From NCBI RefSeq assembly GCF_007556815.1, contig NZ_CP041743.1:2391001-2455000 (forward strand): DNA of 64,000 nucleotides, written 5' to 3'. The DNA is from Paraburkholderia megapolitana. Lineage in GTDB: Bacteria > Pseudomonadota > Gammaproteobacteria > Burkholderiales > Burkholderiaceae. Positions 29,286 to 38,359 of this stretch are shown here, one piece after another (the first letter of the stretch is position 1; each line of letters opens with the position of its first letter). The notes beneath the pieces were generated by a model, which had not been told where the DNA came from, did not search any database, and worked only from the letters and a program-made list of their open reading frames with translations. A program made the translations under genes and the position numbers.

Positions 29286-29695
29286 GCTGCCTCGTATCAC
29301 CGCTTTAATTACGACGTCCTGCCGAATGTTACTAACTTTTACCCGGCCAGATTTGCAGTGTCAAGCAGCGACCAGACAGGACTGTACACGTGCGTGCGTT
29401 GCGGCGAGCGTGCGTGTGGCGGACCATCGGATGCGAAGTGAGGGGCTCGATGCGTAGTGCTTCGTTGCCGGCAAAACCGGCCTGCGATGTTTAGTGAAAA
29501 TCGGCGATATTGCCTAAGATTTGCGTGCTTTTCGGCGAAAGCGCGTTGCGGGTTATTAGCTTATATGTTTTCGACGCTGAAGCGCATTTAACAATTTAAC
29601 GTTTCGACAGCGAATTGTCGTATGTGACGGCATCGCACGAACACACAAAAATCGACAAAAACGTTTGCTGTTGCGCGACGGGCGCGAGATGGGCG

Positions 29696-29717
29696 CCGCC
29701 AGTATTTCTACTGGCGG
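29696..29717 (-). other. 9-bp hairpin with GAAA tetraloop (minus-strand reading)
   Basis: CCGCCAGTA / TACTGGCGG with loop TTTC on +, which is GAAA (GNRA class) in a minus-strand RNA. It lies about 140 bp after the GntR-type gene. There is no adjacent T-tract. Confidence 0.55.
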
Positions 29718-29742
29718 GCGAGATGGAATGTGCGATGGAGTA

Positions 29743-29781
29743 CGCCTACGCGTGTAGCGTAGGCGACGCGCAACGCGTCGC
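29743..29781. repeat. Two abutting perfect inverted repeats
   Basis: CGCCTACGC-N5-GCGTAGGCG (29743-29765) partly overlaps GCGACGCG-CAA-CGCGTCGC (29763-29781). The two stems share three bases and would compete. Together with the stem at 29696 they make a cluster of structure downstream of the GntR-type gene. Confidence 0.65.
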
Positions 29782-29853
29782 ACGCGTGGCGGCGACGCGA
29801 AACTACCCGACGCGCGTAATAACCGCGTACGGTGGACCGCTTACGGCGCTGGC

Positions 29854-30255
29854 TCAGCCCTCGTCGAGCGGCAGCACGACCGTCCCGCGGCGCTTGCTGC
29901 CACGGACGAGGCCGCGGCGTGCCGCTTCGCGGAATGCCGCGTTGATCGTGTTGCGATGAAACCCGAGCGCATCGGCGATTTCGCGTTGCGGGCGGAACAG
30001 ATCGCCAGGCCGCAGCACGCCGAGGCGTACCGCCTGCTCGATCTGATCGGCCAGCGCGATGCGAATATTGCCGCGCAGGAGGGCGAAATCCGGTTGCCAC
30101 GCCGACACGCGTGTCGCAACCGCCGCCGCGGTATGCGTCGCCCGGGGTTCAGGGGCGGATCGATCGGCATCGATCGAAATCCGGTGGGGGATATCGCTGC
30201 TGCTGTGCGTCGGGATGCTGTGATCCGTGCGCAGATACTGCTGATCCATGCTCAT
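29854..30255 (-). CDS. Short GntR-type winged-helix regulator without effector domain
   Basis: 133 residues. An N-terminal polar tail of about 55 residues precedes one GntR-like winged helix (ADQIEQAVRLGVLRPGDLFRPQREIADALGFHRNTINAAFREAARRGLV, read as separate segments). The protein stops directly after the wing (GTVVLPLDEG), so no FCD, UTRA or aminotransferase domain follows. YtrA-type GntR proteins are similarly short but have a C-terminal dimerisation helix pair that is absent here. It may be a truncated gene or a minimal DNA-binding protein. No divergent partner is present. Confidence 0.65.
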   Translation of the reverse strand: MSMDQQYLRTDHSIPTHSSSDIPHRISIDADRSAPEPRATHTAAAVATRVSAWQPDFALLRGNIRIALADQIEQAVRLGVLRPGDLFRPQREIADALGFHRNTINAAFREAARRGLVRGSKRRGTVVLPLDEG

Positions 30256-30493
30256 TGCCCGTCCGATGCGATATACGGCGTCGCGACCGAAGCTCGTCCG
30301 CTTTCATGGCCTCGCCAGGGATAAAGACGAACGGTTGAAAAAGTCGGACCAGTGCGGAGGGCGCAATTATTCTTATCGGATGTGAGGATCTGATAGGCAT
30401 AGCATGCGGGATGCGTGAACGGCTCGTAGTGCGATCGGGTTCGCGAATCCGCGTATACCCCTATCTTTCAACCAACCCCGCGTGCGAAAGTAC

Positions 30494-31927
30494 TCAGCGC
30501 ACCTCGTCGACCGCTACGCGATACGTCGCCGCTACGCCATCCGTCATCTCCGACGCCAGCGATTCGAGCGCAAGCCCCTTCGTTTCGATGCCGAGCACCC
30601 AGACGGCGAGCGCTGCCACCACGAACGACAACGCGCCGAGCGTAAACACGCCACCCTGACCGAACACCGGCAGCACGACGCCGACCGCGTACGGTCCGAT
30701 CAGCGAACCGATCCGTCCGATCGCCGAGGCGAAACCGGAGCCGGTCGCGCGTGCGCCGGTGCCGTACAACTCGGGCGTATAGGTGTAGAGCACGGCCCAC
30801 ATGCCGAACAGGAAAAACTGCATCAGCAGGCCGGAGCAGATGAGCAGCGTGACGCTCTCGGCGTGCAGTGCGGCCTGGCCATACAGATAAGCCATGGCGC
30901 CGCCGCCGATCAACGAAGCAATGCAAGTCGGTTTGCGACCCCAGCGCTCGACCAGCCACGCCGCGCAGAGAAAGCCCGGAATGCCGCCGAGCGAAATCAG
31001 CACCGTGTACAACACGGATTTCGTCACGGCGACGCCGGCCTGCTGCATCAGCGCGCCGAGCCACGATGTCAGGCCGTAGAAACCGAGCAACGCGAAGAAC
31101 CACAGCGCCCACACCATGATCGTGCGCTGCCGGTAGGCGACACTCCAGATCTCGCGGAACGCACCGCGGGTGCGCTGGCCGACGGCTTCGACGAGCATCG
31201 ACGGTGCGGACAGCGATGTCAGCCCCTTCGACTTCATCACTTTCGCTTCGATCTGCACGAGCACCGCGTCGGCCTGATGCAGACGGCCGCGATGTTCGAG
31301 CCAGCGCGGCGATTCGGGCACGATGCGGCGCACGAACAGCACGAATACGGCGGGAATGGCGAGCAGCGCGAACACGGTGCGCCAGCCAAACTGCGGCAGC
31401 ACGAAATACGACACGACGCCCGCCGTGATGAAACCGAGCGGCCAGAAGCCGTCCATCAGCGCGACGAGCCGGCCGCGCGACGCCGTCGGTACGAATTCGG
31501 ACAACAGCGTTTGCGCAATCGGAAACTCCATGCCCATGCCGATGCCGAGCAGGATGCGATAGACGATCAGCGTATCGACGGAATGCGCGGTCGAGCAGAG
31601 GTAGGATGCGAGACCCCACAGCACCATGCTCCACTGAAATACGGGGCGTCGTCCGAAGCGATCCGCGAGCAAACCCGCCACGGCCGCGCCGAGCACCATG
31701 CCGAAGAAGCTCGCACTCGCGACCAGACCTGCGGCCGCGCTCGACAGTCCGAACTCCGTGCGGATTGAGCCGAGCACGAAGGTCATCGTGCCGAGATCGA
31801 CGGAATCGAAGAAGAAGGCGATCGCGATGATCAGGAAGATCGTGCGGTGGTAGCCGGAGAACGGTAAACGTTCTAGCCGGGCAGCGGCGCTGGGACGTGA
31901 GGTGGAGGAAGAAGCGGTGGTCGACAT
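30494..31927 (-). CDS. MFS transporter, metabolite:H+ symporter type
   Basis: 477 residues with about 12 membrane helices and a central cytoplasmic loop. Signature motif A is GLLADRFGRRPVF, repeated in the second half as WLVERWGRKPT; PESPRWLEHRGR follows helix 6 as in the sugar-porter and aromatic-acid branches. It lies 176 bp downstream of betA on the same strand, so import of choline or a related quaternary amine is a reasonable guess, but position is the only evidence for substrate. Confidence 0.8.
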   Translation of the reverse strand: MSTTASSSTSRPSAAARLERLPFSGYHRTIFLIIAIAFFFDSVDLGTMTFVLGSIRTEFGLSSAAAGLVASASFFGMVLGAAVAGLLADRFGRRPVFQWSMVLWGLASYLCSTAHSVDTLIVYRILLGIGMGMEFPIAQTLLSEFVPTASRGRLVALMDGFWPLGFITAGVVSYFVLPQFGWRTVFALLAIPAVFVLFVRRIVPESPRWLEHRGRLHQADAVLVQIEAKVMKSKGLTSLSAPSMLVEAVGQRTRGAFREIWSVAYRQRTIMVWALWFFALLGFYGLTSWLGALMQQAGVAVTKSVLYTVLISLGGIPGFLCAAWLVERWGRKPTCIASLIGGGAMAYLYGQAALHAESVTLLICSGLLMQFFLFGMWAVLYTYTPELYGTGARATGSGFASAIGRIGSLIGPYAVGVVLPVFGQGGVFTLGALSFVVAALAVWVLGIETKGLALESLASEMTDGVAATYRVAVDEVR

Positions 31928-32103
31928 GGCATCCTCTGAATGGATGTGAGGAGGCTCGCGGAGAAGATGCGCACACTCGCTAGCGTCTTCGCGGCCTCGA
32001 TCCGTTCAGTAGACTTGACCATTATTTGCCGACATAGAAGGAATGCGGCATCTGGATAGGATGGGGGCGTCACCCAGGGCAAGCCCCTCAGCCGTTCAGT
32101 GGG

Positions 32104-33813
32104 TCACGTCGCGTGAACGGTCTCCGCTGCACCCTTGTGTACCTCGATGCCCCGTGCCGGTGCTCCGTTTGCCACGAAATACCGTGCAGTCGAGCGCGCG
32201 AGCGCGGTCCGTCCACGAATCCGGTCGGCGATTTTCTCGGCGATCATGATGGTCGGTGCATTCAGGTTGCCGGTCGTGATCAGCGGCATGATCGACGCAT
32301 CGACTACACGCAACCCGTCGATCCCATGCACGCGGCCCTCATCGTCAACCACGGCCATGTCGTCATAGCCCATCGCACACGAGCACGAAGGGTGATAGGC
32401 CGTTTCCGCACGCGCACGCACGAATGCATCGATCTCCGCATCGCTCTGCAGCCTGGCACCGGGGCTCAGTTCATCGCCGCGAAACCGGCCGAGCGCCGGC
32501 TGCGCAATGATCTCGCGCGTAATCCGGATCGCGTCGCGGAACTCGCGCCAGTCGAGCGCTTCGGCCATGTAGTTGAAGAGGATCGACGGATGTTCGTGCG
32601 GATTGCGCGAACGCAGTTTCACGCGTCCGCGGCTCGGCGAACGCATCGAGCCGACGTGCGCCTGGAATCCGTGCATCTTGATCGCGTTGGTGCCGTTGTA
32701 GTTGATCGCCACCGGCAGGAAGTGATACTGGATGTTCGGCCACAGGTCGTCGTCGCGCGTGCGGATAAAACCGCCCGCTTCGAAATGATTGCTCGCGCCG
32801 ATACCGGTGCCTTTCAGCAGCCACTCGAGTCCGATTGCCGGCTGATTGCGCAGCAGCAGCGCCGGATAGAGCGATACGGGTTCCTTGCACGCGTACTGCA
32901 TGTACATCTCGAGGTGGTCCTGCAGATTCTGTCCGACGCCGGGCAGATCGAGCACCACTGGAATGTCCAGTTCGCGCAGCCATGCGGCCGGACCGACGCC
33001 CGAGCGCTGCAGGATCTGTGGTGAGGCGATCGCGCCACCGCACAGCAGCACTTCGCGGCGCGCGTGCACGGTGACCGACGCACCGTTGTGCAGATACGCC
33101 ACGCCGTTGGCGCGCTTGCCGCTGAAGAGAATGCGGTCGGTAGTGGCGTGCGTGACGATCGTCAGGTTCGGCCGCTGCCGCGCCTGGTCGAGGTAGCCGC
33201 GCGCAGTACTCGCGCGACGGCCGTGCGCCGTGACCGTGCGGTCCATCGGGCCGAAGCCTTCCTGCTGGTAACCGTTCAGATCGTCGGTGCGCGGATAGCC
33301 CGCCTGCACACCGGCCTCGACCATCGCTTCGAACAGCGGGTTCGCGCCGGGCTTGCTGGTGGTGACGTGAACCGGACCGTCGCCGCCGTGATAGTCGTTT
33401 GCGCCGACGTCGCGGGTTTCGGCTTTGCGGAAGTACGGCAGGCAGTCGAGATAGCTCCAGTCCCCGAGTCCTTTACGCTGTGCCCAGCCGTCGTAGTCGA
33501 GCGCATTGCCGCGGATGTAGCACATGCCGTTGATCAGCGACGATCCGCCCAACCCCTTACCGCGACCGCATTCCATCCGGCGGTTGTTCATGTGCGGTTC
33601 CGGGTCGGTCTCGTACGCCCAGTTGTAGCGCCGTCCCTGCAGCGGATAGGCGAGGGCCGCGGGCATCTGTGTGCGGAAGTCGAAGCGGTAGTCGGGGCCG
33701 CCGGCTTCGAGCAGCAGCACCGTCACGTCGCGTTCTTCGGTCAGACGCGTCGCGAGCACGTTGCCCGCCGATCCCGCGCCGATGACGATGTAGTCGTATT
33801 CGTTCGCTGCCAT
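32104..33813 (-). CDS. betA: Choline dehydrogenase
   Basis: 569 residues, GMC oxidoreductase. N-terminal FAD motif [17 protein letters not shown], then [15 protein letters not shown] (GMC signature 1), [13 protein letters not shown] (signature 2) and the catalytic-histidine stretch [10 protein letters not shown]. It oxidises choline to betaine aldehyde at the inner membrane and passes electrons to the respiratory chain. ATG 33813 has GGGAG upstream. It follows betB by 11 bp, giving the order betI, betB, betA as in many proteobacteria. Confidence 0.94.
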   Translation of the reverse strand: MAANEYDYIVIGAGSAGNVLATRLTEERDVTVLLLEAGGPDYRFDFRTQMPAALAYPLQGRRYNWAYETDPEPHMNNRRMECGRGKGLGGSSLINGMCYIRGNALDYDGWAQRKGLGDWSYLDCLPYFRKAETRDVGANDYHGGDGPVHVTTSKPGANPLFEAMVEAGVQAGYPRTDDLNGYQQEGFGPMDRTVTAHGRRASTARGYLDQARQRPNLTIVTHATTDRILFSGKRANGVAYLHNGASVTVHARREVLLCGGAIASPQILQRSGVGPAAWLRELDIPVVLDLPGVGQNLQDHLEMYMQYACKEPVSLYPALLLRNQPAIGLEWLLKGTGIGASNHFEAGGFIRTRDDDLWPNIQYHFLPVAINYNGTNAIKMHGFQAHVGSMRSPSRGRVKLRSRNPHEHPSILFNYMAEALDWREFRDAIRITREIIAQPALGRFRGDELSPGARLQSDAEIDAFVRARAETAYHPSCSCAMGYDDMAVVDDEGRVHGIDGLRVVDASIMPLITTGNLNAPTIMIAEKIADRIRGRTALARSTARYFVANGAPARGIEVHKGAAETVHAT

Positions 33814-33824
33814 GCGACGCTCCC

Positions 33825-35294
33825 TCAAAACACCGGTTGATACTTGCCGAGTTCCACCTGAACCGACTTGATACGCGTGTAGTGCTCGAGCGTCGTGATG
33901 CCGTTCTCGCGGCCGACGCCCGATTGCTTGTAGCCGCCCACCGGCATTTCCGCCGGCGATTCACCCCACGTGTTGATCCAGCAGATGCCGGCTTCGAGAC
34001 GGTGAATCACGCGATGCGCACGCGAGAGGTTCTCGGTGACGACGCCGGCTCCGAGGCCGTAGATCGTGTCGTTGGCGCGCGCGATGACTTCTTCTTCGTC
34101 GGCGAAACTCAGCAAGCTCATCACGGGCCCAAAGATTTCTTCGCGCACGATCTGCATGTCGTCGCGGCAATCGGCGAACACGGTCGGTTGCACGTACTGG
34201 CCCTGCGCGTAATCGCCGTCGACGATCCGCGCACCGCCGGCCACGAGCCGTGCGCCTTCGCGCTTGCCGCTTTCGATGTAGCCGAGCACCTTGTCGAGTT
34301 GCGCGGCGCTCGCGAGCGGGCCGAAGTTGGTGGTGGGATCGGACGGCTTGCCAATGCGAATGCGCTTCACACGCTCGACGATGCGCGCTTCGAATTCCTT
34401 CTGCACCGACTGATGCACGAACACGCGCGTGCCGTTCGTGCACACCTGACCCGAGCTGAAGAAGTTAGCGGTGACGGCGATATCGGCGGCGCGGTCGAGA
34501 TCGGCGTCTTCGAAGACGATCAGCGGCGACTTGCCGCCGAGCTCCATCGTCACTTCCTTGAGCGTCGAGCCACCAGCCAGCGACATCACTTTCTTGCCCG
34601 TGGCGACGCCGCCGGTAAACGAAATCTTCGCGACGCCTTCGTGCCCCGCGAGCAGCGCGCCGACCCGGCCGTCGCCTTGCACGACATTGAAAACGCCCGG
34701 CGGTACACCGGCTTCGAGGTAGACTTCGGCAAGCTTGGATGCCGATAGCGGCGTGACTTCGCTCGGTTTGAAGATCATCGCGTTACCGGCTGCGAGCGCC
34801 GGCGCCGATTTCCAGCAGGCGATCTGGATTGGGTAGTTCCATGCGCCGATGCCGGCGGTGACGCCGAGCGGTTCGCGCCGCGTATAGACAAACGATTCGG
34901 CGCGCAGCGGAATCTGCTGACCCTCGATCGCAGTGGCGAGACCCGCGTAGTACTCGATCACGTCGGCACCCGTCACGATGTCGACCGAGCGCGTTTCGGC
35001 GATCGGTTTGCCGGTGTCGCGCATCTCCAGTTCGGCGAGCACGTCGTTGCGCTCGCGCAGCAACTCGACGGCGCGCCGCAGGATGCGCGAGCGCTGCATT
35101 GCGGTAAGCGCGGCCCACGCGCGCTGGCCTTCGCGTGCCGACTGCACCGCGCGGTCGATATCGGCTGCGCTCGCCTGCTGCACGGTGGCGAGCTTTGCGC
35201 CCGTGGCGGGGTCGAAGGTCTCGAAGGTCTCGCCGCTGGTGGCATCGACGTATTCGCCGCCGATATAAAGACGTTGCAGGCCGTAAGAGGTCAT
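33825..35294 (-). CDS. betB: Betaine aldehyde dehydrogenase
   Basis: 489 residues, the family length. The catalytic Cys is in [12 protein letters not shown] and the general-base Glu in [21 protein letters not shown] is the cofactor loop. It oxidises betaine aldehyde to glycine betaine with NAD(P)+ in the cytoplasm. The ATG at 35294 has AAGGAGA at optimal spacing, so the longer open frame to 35519, which overlaps betI, is rejected. It lies 44 bp after betI. Confidence 0.95.
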   Translation of the reverse strand: MTSYGLQRLYIGGEYVDATSGETFETFDPATGAKLATVQQASAADIDRAVQSAREGQRAWAALTAMQRSRILRRAVELLRERNDVLAELEMRDTGKPIAETRSVDIVTGADVIEYYAGLATAIEGQQIPLRAESFVYTRREPLGVTAGIGAWNYPIQIACWKSAPALAAGNAMIFKPSEVTPLSASKLAEVYLEAGVPPGVFNVVQGDGRVGALLAGHEGVAKISFTGGVATGKKVMSLAGGSTLKEVTMELGGKSPLIVFEDADLDRAADIAVTANFFSSGQVCTNGTRVFVHQSVQKEFEARIVERVKRIRIGKPSDPTTNFGPLASAAQLDKVLGYIESGKREGARLVAGGARIVDGDYAQGQYVQPTVFADCRDDMQIVREEIFGPVMSLLSFADEEEVIARANDTIYGLGAGVVTENLSRAHRVIHRLEAGICWINTWGESPAEMPVGGYKQSGVGRENGITTLEHYTRIKSVQVELGKYQPVF

Positions 35295-35338
35295 GACGGG
35301 GTTCTCCTTGTATGCGAGCTGGATATGCTGGAAACGCG

Positions 35339-35926
35339 TCAGGCTGCGTGCGCGAGCAGCATGTCGATGTAGTCGTTGGCGAGCCGCAGTGCGGCCCGGG
35401 TGTCGAATGGATCGCCTGATAGCGCGCCGCGCAGCCACAGCCCGTCGATCATCGCCGCGAGGCCGCTCGCGGCCCGGCGTGCGGCGCCGCGCGGCAGTTC
35501 CTTCGCGAATTCCGCGCACAGGTTCGAGTACAGGCGCCGCGTATTGACGCGCTGCAGACGGCGCAGCCCGGGCTCGTGCATGCTCTCGGTCCAGAACGCG
35601 AGCCAGGTTTTCATCACCGGTCCGCTAACTTGCGATACGTCGAAATTGGCGGCGACGACAGCGCGTAGCCGCGCACGAGGCTGCGCCTTCGCAGCGTTGC
35701 GCCGACGCGTGGTGGCCGCCCACAGGTCGCGCAGGATATGCCGCATCGTCGCTTCGAGCAGACCGTCCTTGTCGCCGAAGTAGTGACTGACGATCCCCGT
35801 CGAAATATTGGCGCGCTGTGCAACCGAAGCGAGCGTCGTGCCGGACAGGCCCGCCTGATCGATGGTGAGCAGGGTGGCGTCGATCAGCTGGGCGCGGCGC
35901 ACTTCACGCATTCCAAGCTTGGGCAT
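35339..35926 (-). CDS. betI: TetR-family choline-responsive repressor BetI
   Basis: 195 residues, matching BetI (about 195). The N-terminal TetR helix-turn-helix reads [20 protein letters not shown] then [33 protein letters not shown]. BetI represses the bet genes until choline binds the C-terminal domain. It is the first gene of betI-betB-betA, and a TTGA/TCAA dyad lies about 107 bp upstream. Confidence 0.93.
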   Translation of the reverse strand: MPKLGMREVRRAQLIDATLLTIDQAGLSGTTLASVAQRANISTGIVSHYFGDKDGLLEATMRHILRDLWAATTRRRNAAKAQPRARLRAVVAANFDVSQVSGPVMKTWLAFWTESMHEPGLRRLQRVNTRRLYSNLCAEFAKELPRGAARRAASGLAAMIDGLWLRGALSGDPFDTRAALRLANDYIDMLLAHAA

Positions 35927-36032
35927 GCTGTCGAACCCCCAAAAAACGCGAAAACCCACAAAAAACAGGCTGCACGAACCCAACACCAGAGAGCGCCAGG
36001 CTGCGAGGAAGCCGTAGCTTAGCGTTTTTTTA

Positions 36033-36048
36033 TTGACCGATCAATCAA
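36033..36048. promoter_or_regulatory. Candidate BetI operator
   Basis: TTGACCGATCAATCAA holds the dyad TTGA-N4-TCAA, with a second TCAA four bases on, in the 277-bp gap between betI and fdhA. TTGA/TCAA dyads of this type are the known BetI box pattern in enterobacteria. Confidence 0.5.
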
Positions 36049-36203
36049 CAAAAACCGCAAAAGGCGACCGTGTCGGTTTTAGTCAGACGGATGTCGGGTT
36101 TCATACACCGGGTGCGGGTGCCGAGGGGCTACGCTCGAAAGAGCGGCGTTCGCCGAATGCCGTGTCGAAATGCGTGACGTCAGACGAACATGGAGACGAG
36201 ACA

Positions 36204-37403
36204 ATGAGCAGCAATCGCGGTGTCGTGTATCTGGGGCAGGGCAAGGTCGAAATCCAGTCGATCGATTTTCCGAAGATGGTCGATCCGCGCGGTCGCGCGA
36301 TCGGTCATGGCGTGATTTTGAAAGTGGTGTCGACCAATATCTGCGGCTCGGATCAACATATGGTGCGCGGCCGCACGACGGCCGAAGTCGGCCTCGTGCT
36401 GGGCCACGAGATTACCGGCGAAGTGATCGAGGTCGGGCGCGATGTCGAGACGTTGAAGGTCGGCGATCTCGTGTCGGTGCCGTTCAACGTTGCGTGCGGT
36501 CGCTGTCAGACCTGCAAGGAGCAGCACACCGGTGTGTGCCTGAACGTGAATCCGTCGCGTGCGGGCGGTGCGTATGGCTATGTGGATATGGGCGGCTGGA
36601 TCGGCGGGCAGGCGGAGTATGTGCTCGTGCCGTACGCCGATTTCAACCTGCTGAAATTCCCGGATCGCGATCGCGCGATGGCGAAGATCCGCGATCTGAC
36701 CTGCCTGTCCGACATTCTGCCTACCGGCTATCACGGTGCCGTGATGGCGGGCGTGAAGCCGGGTGCGACGGTGTATATCGCCGGTGCCGGCCCGGTCGGG
36801 ATGGCTGCTGCCGCTTCGGCGCGGCTGCTGGGCGCGGCGTGCACGATCGTCGGCGACATGAACGAGGAACGCCTCGCGCATGCGCGCTCGGTCGGTTTCG
36901 AGACGGTCGATCTCTCACGCGATGCGACGCTCGGCGAACAGATCGCCGCGATTCTGGGCAAGCCGGAAGTGGATTGCGCGGTCGATTGCGTCGGTTTCGA
37001 GGCGCACGGCCATGGTAGCCACGGTAGCCAGGAAGAAGCGCCCGCTACGGTGCTGAATTCGCTGATGGACATCACGCGTGTGGCCGGTGCGATCGGTATT
37101 CCTGGCCTCTACGTGACAGACGATCCGGGTGCCGCCGACGCCGCCGCGCGCCGAGGCAGTCTGAGCATCCGCTTCGGCCTCGGCTGGGCGAAGTCGCATT
37201 CGTTCCACACGGGCCAGACGCCGGTGATGAAGTACAACCGCAATCTGATGCAGGCCATCTTGTGGGACCGTCTGCCGATTGCGCAGATCGTGAACGTCAC
37301 GGTCGTGTCGCTTGAAGAAGCGCCGGATGGTTATCGGAAGTTCGATGGAGGGGCGCCGCGTAAATTCGTGATCGACCCGCATGGGTTGCTGAAAGCGGCT
37401 TGA
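36204..37403 (+). CDS. fdhA: Glutathione-independent formaldehyde dehydrogenase
   Basis: 399 residues, equal to Pseudomonas FDH (about 399). Zinc motifs: NICGSDQHMVRGR, GHEITGEVIEVG, and structural cysteines CGRCQTCKEQHTGVC. Cofactor site: GAGPVGMAAAASARLLGA. It oxidises formaldehyde with NAD+ without glutathione. Formaldehyde or C1 units are released when dimethylglycine and sarcosine are demethylated, which explains its place beside the choline/betaine genes, divergent from betI. ATG 36204 has GAGACGAG upstream; the open frame reaching 36033 has no support. Confidence 0.92.
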   Translation: MSSNRGVVYLGQGKVEIQSIDFPKMVDPRGRAIGHGVILKVVSTNICGSDQHMVRGRTTAEVGLVLGHEITGEVIEVGRDVETLKVGDLVSVPFNVACGRCQTCKEQHTGVCLNVNPSRAGGAYGYVDMGGWIGGQAEYVLVPYADFNLLKFPDRDRAMAKIRDLTCLSDILPTGYHGAVMAGVKPGATVYIAGAGPVGMAAAASARLLGAACTIVGDMNEERLAHARSVGFETVDLSRDATLGEQIAAILGKPEVDCAVDCVGFEAHGHGSHGSQEEAPATVLNSLMDITRVAGAIGIPGLYVTDDPGAADAAARRGSLSIRFGLGWAKSHSFHTGQTPVMKYNRNLMQAILWDRLPIAQIVNVTVVSLEEAPDGYRKFDGGAPRKFVIDPHGLLKAA

Positions 37404-37414
37404 TGCGGTGGTGG

Positions 37415-37438
37415 TCCGCCTGCACAGGTGCAGGCGGA
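37415..37438. terminator. Hairpin between convergent fdhA and the hrpB1-like gene
   Basis: Perfect 11-bp inverted repeat TCCGCCTGCAC / GTGCAGGCGGA separated by AG, 11 bp after fdhA and 40 bp beyond the hrpB1-like stop. The flanking T-tract is weak (ACGTTTGCTT on +). Confidence 0.6.
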
Positions 37439-37478
37439 TCACGTTTGCTTCAGTAAAGCTGTACCGGGGAACCGAAAG

Positions 37479-37886
37479 TCATACCTGCAAGGCGTGCAAC
37501 ATGGTGGACTGCACGGGCTCTGCAACGCTGGTTTCTTCTGTACGGCCGAGTAGCGCAAACATTGCCCGACGGATATACGGGTCGGGGCTGTCTTCGAGTG
37601 CTGCCGCATAGCTATGCCACGTGGGGTCTTTCAACAGGTACAGGCAGATTGCCTTTAGCTCGGGGTTCTGGTCTTCCGGCAAGCCATTGACGACTTGCCA
37701 CGCTCCCCGCACATCGCCACGCTGGATCGCCATCAGCACGGGAAAGAACAGCATGTCCCGCGACGCCGGATGAGCCTCGTGCAACTGCTGCAGGAGCGTT
37801 TCCGCTTCGTCGAAACGTTCGGCCCTGATGCTGTCGAACACGGCTCGTCCTAGCCGGGCGGCCTCAGTGGTTTGGGGCAGGTCCAT
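37479..37886 (-). CDS. HrpB1/HrpK-family type III secretion protein
   Basis: 135 residues with a TPR-like helical pattern: FDEAETLLQQLHEAHPASRD, MAIQRGDVRGAWQVVNGLP, AICLYLLKDPTWHSYAAALE, and a final RRAMFALLGR. This matches the HrpB1 (Xanthomonas) / HrpK (Ralstonia) family, a small cytoplasmic or periplasmic accessory of Hrp-type type III secretion. AAGGA lies 6 nt before the ATG. It is the second gene of a two-gene unit behind a PIP-box promoter, 48 bp after a harpin-like gene. No other secretion gene is in the window. Confidence 0.72.
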   Translation of the reverse strand: MDLPQTTEAARLGRAVFDSIRAERFDEAETLLQQLHEAHPASRDMLFFPVLMAIQRGDVRGAWQVVNGLPEDQNPELKAICLYLLKDPTWHSYAAALEDSPDPYIRRAMFALLGRTEETSVAEPVQSTMLHALQV

Positions 37887-37934
37887 AGAATTCCTTGTAT
37901 TGATCGAACACCCTGTTCAAGCCGGAATCCGGGT

Positions 37935-38153
37935 TCAATCGCCCAATGCTTTCTCGATGCCTTGCAGCAGTTGCTGGAGCGCGCCACCCGATGGCGACTC
38001 GTCCGACGTCGCTTTACTCGATTCGCCGCCACCCGAACTCGTGAGATCTTTCACGGAATTTAGCGCTTCAAAACCATCCTTATGCTCTCCAAGTGCCTTG
38101 AGACCGCCGCTAGCGGAATGGCCAAGTGAACCAGCAATTGAGGCGATGCCCAT
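37935..38153 (-). CDS. Small Gly/Ser-rich harpin- or pilin-like protein under a PIP box
   Basis: 72 residues from ATG 38153 with AGGAGA at 8 nt. The upstream in-frame ATG at 38198 falls in the 5' hairpin and is rejected. The protein is acidic, rich in Gly and Ser, has no cysteine, and carries an amphipathic C-terminal helix (GALQQLLQGIEKALGD). These are features of harpins and of small type III pilus/needle subunits; no specific family was recognised. Its PIP-box promoter and the HrpB1-like gene downstream support a role in type III secretion. Secretion itself is inference. Confidence 0.6.
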   Translation of the reverse strand: MGIASIAGSLGHSASGGLKALGEHKDGFEALNSVKDLTSSGGGESSKATSDESPSGGALQQLLQGIEKALGD

Positions 38154-38193
38154 ATCGTTTCTCCTGGATTGAAAGCTGACCCGGATTGGGAAC

Positions 38194-38220
38194 TGCACTG
38201 AAACCGGTTGTTTCAGTGCA
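38194..38220 (-). other. 5'-terminal mRNA hairpin of the hrp-type unit
   Basis: Perfect 11-bp inverted repeat TGCACTGAAAC / GTTTCAGTGCA with a 5-nt loop. The -10 box ends at 38228, so transcription should begin near 38220 and this stem would form at the extreme 5' end of the message, 41 nt before the start codon. It could stabilise the mRNA, bind a regulator or affect early elongation. Confidence 0.65.
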
Positions 38221-38227
38221 TGCGATC

Positions 38228-38289
38228 ACTGTAGAGGAGGGGATGTGCCCGGAAATGGGGGCGTGCGAAATGAAGCGCTGGAAAGCGAA
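38228..38289 (-). promoter_or_regulatory. PIP/hrpII-box promoter (HrpB/HrpX-type activator site)
   Basis: Minus-strand TTCGC (38289-38285), N15, TTCGC (38269-38265), N31, TACAGT (38233-38228). It matches the plant-inducible-promoter rule TTCGB-N15-TTCGB-N30-32-YANNNT established for HrpX of Xanthomonas and HrpB of Ralstonia at every defined position. It lies 75-136 bp upstream of the harpin-like gene start. Confidence 0.85.
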
Positions 38290-38326
38290 GTGATGGCGTC
38301 GTATGGAACGCGGGTACAGGTGTGGC

Positions 38327-38344
38327 GCGTTGTCCCAACAACGC
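38327..38344 (-). terminator. Hairpin after nrdJ
   Basis: Perfect 7-bp stem GCGTTGT / ACAACGC with a 4-nt loop, 15 bp past the nrdJ stop on the minus strand and upstream of the PIP box. No T-tract follows, so it is a weak terminator candidate that could still separate nrdJ from the hrp-type unit. Confidence 0.4.
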
Positions 38345-38359
38345 GTCACACTCAAACCA

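Larger units (their letters stand above)
29286..29853. other. 568-bp non-coding gap, AT-richer start and hairpin-rich end
   Basis: No convincing gene on either strand. The half next to the sigma factor is AT-rich compared with the surroundings and could hold its promoter. The half next to the GntR gene carries three strong inverted repeats, listed separately. Confidence 0.6.

Noticed and set aside
29286-29345. Fur box before the FecI-type sigma factor gene
   Set aside because: The stretch is AT-rich but does not match the GATAAT repeat pattern beyond short chance hits.
35295-35519. N-terminal extension of betB
   Set aside because: It would overlap betI by most of its length and is Arg-rich without family similarity; the ATG at 35294 has a strong ribosome site.
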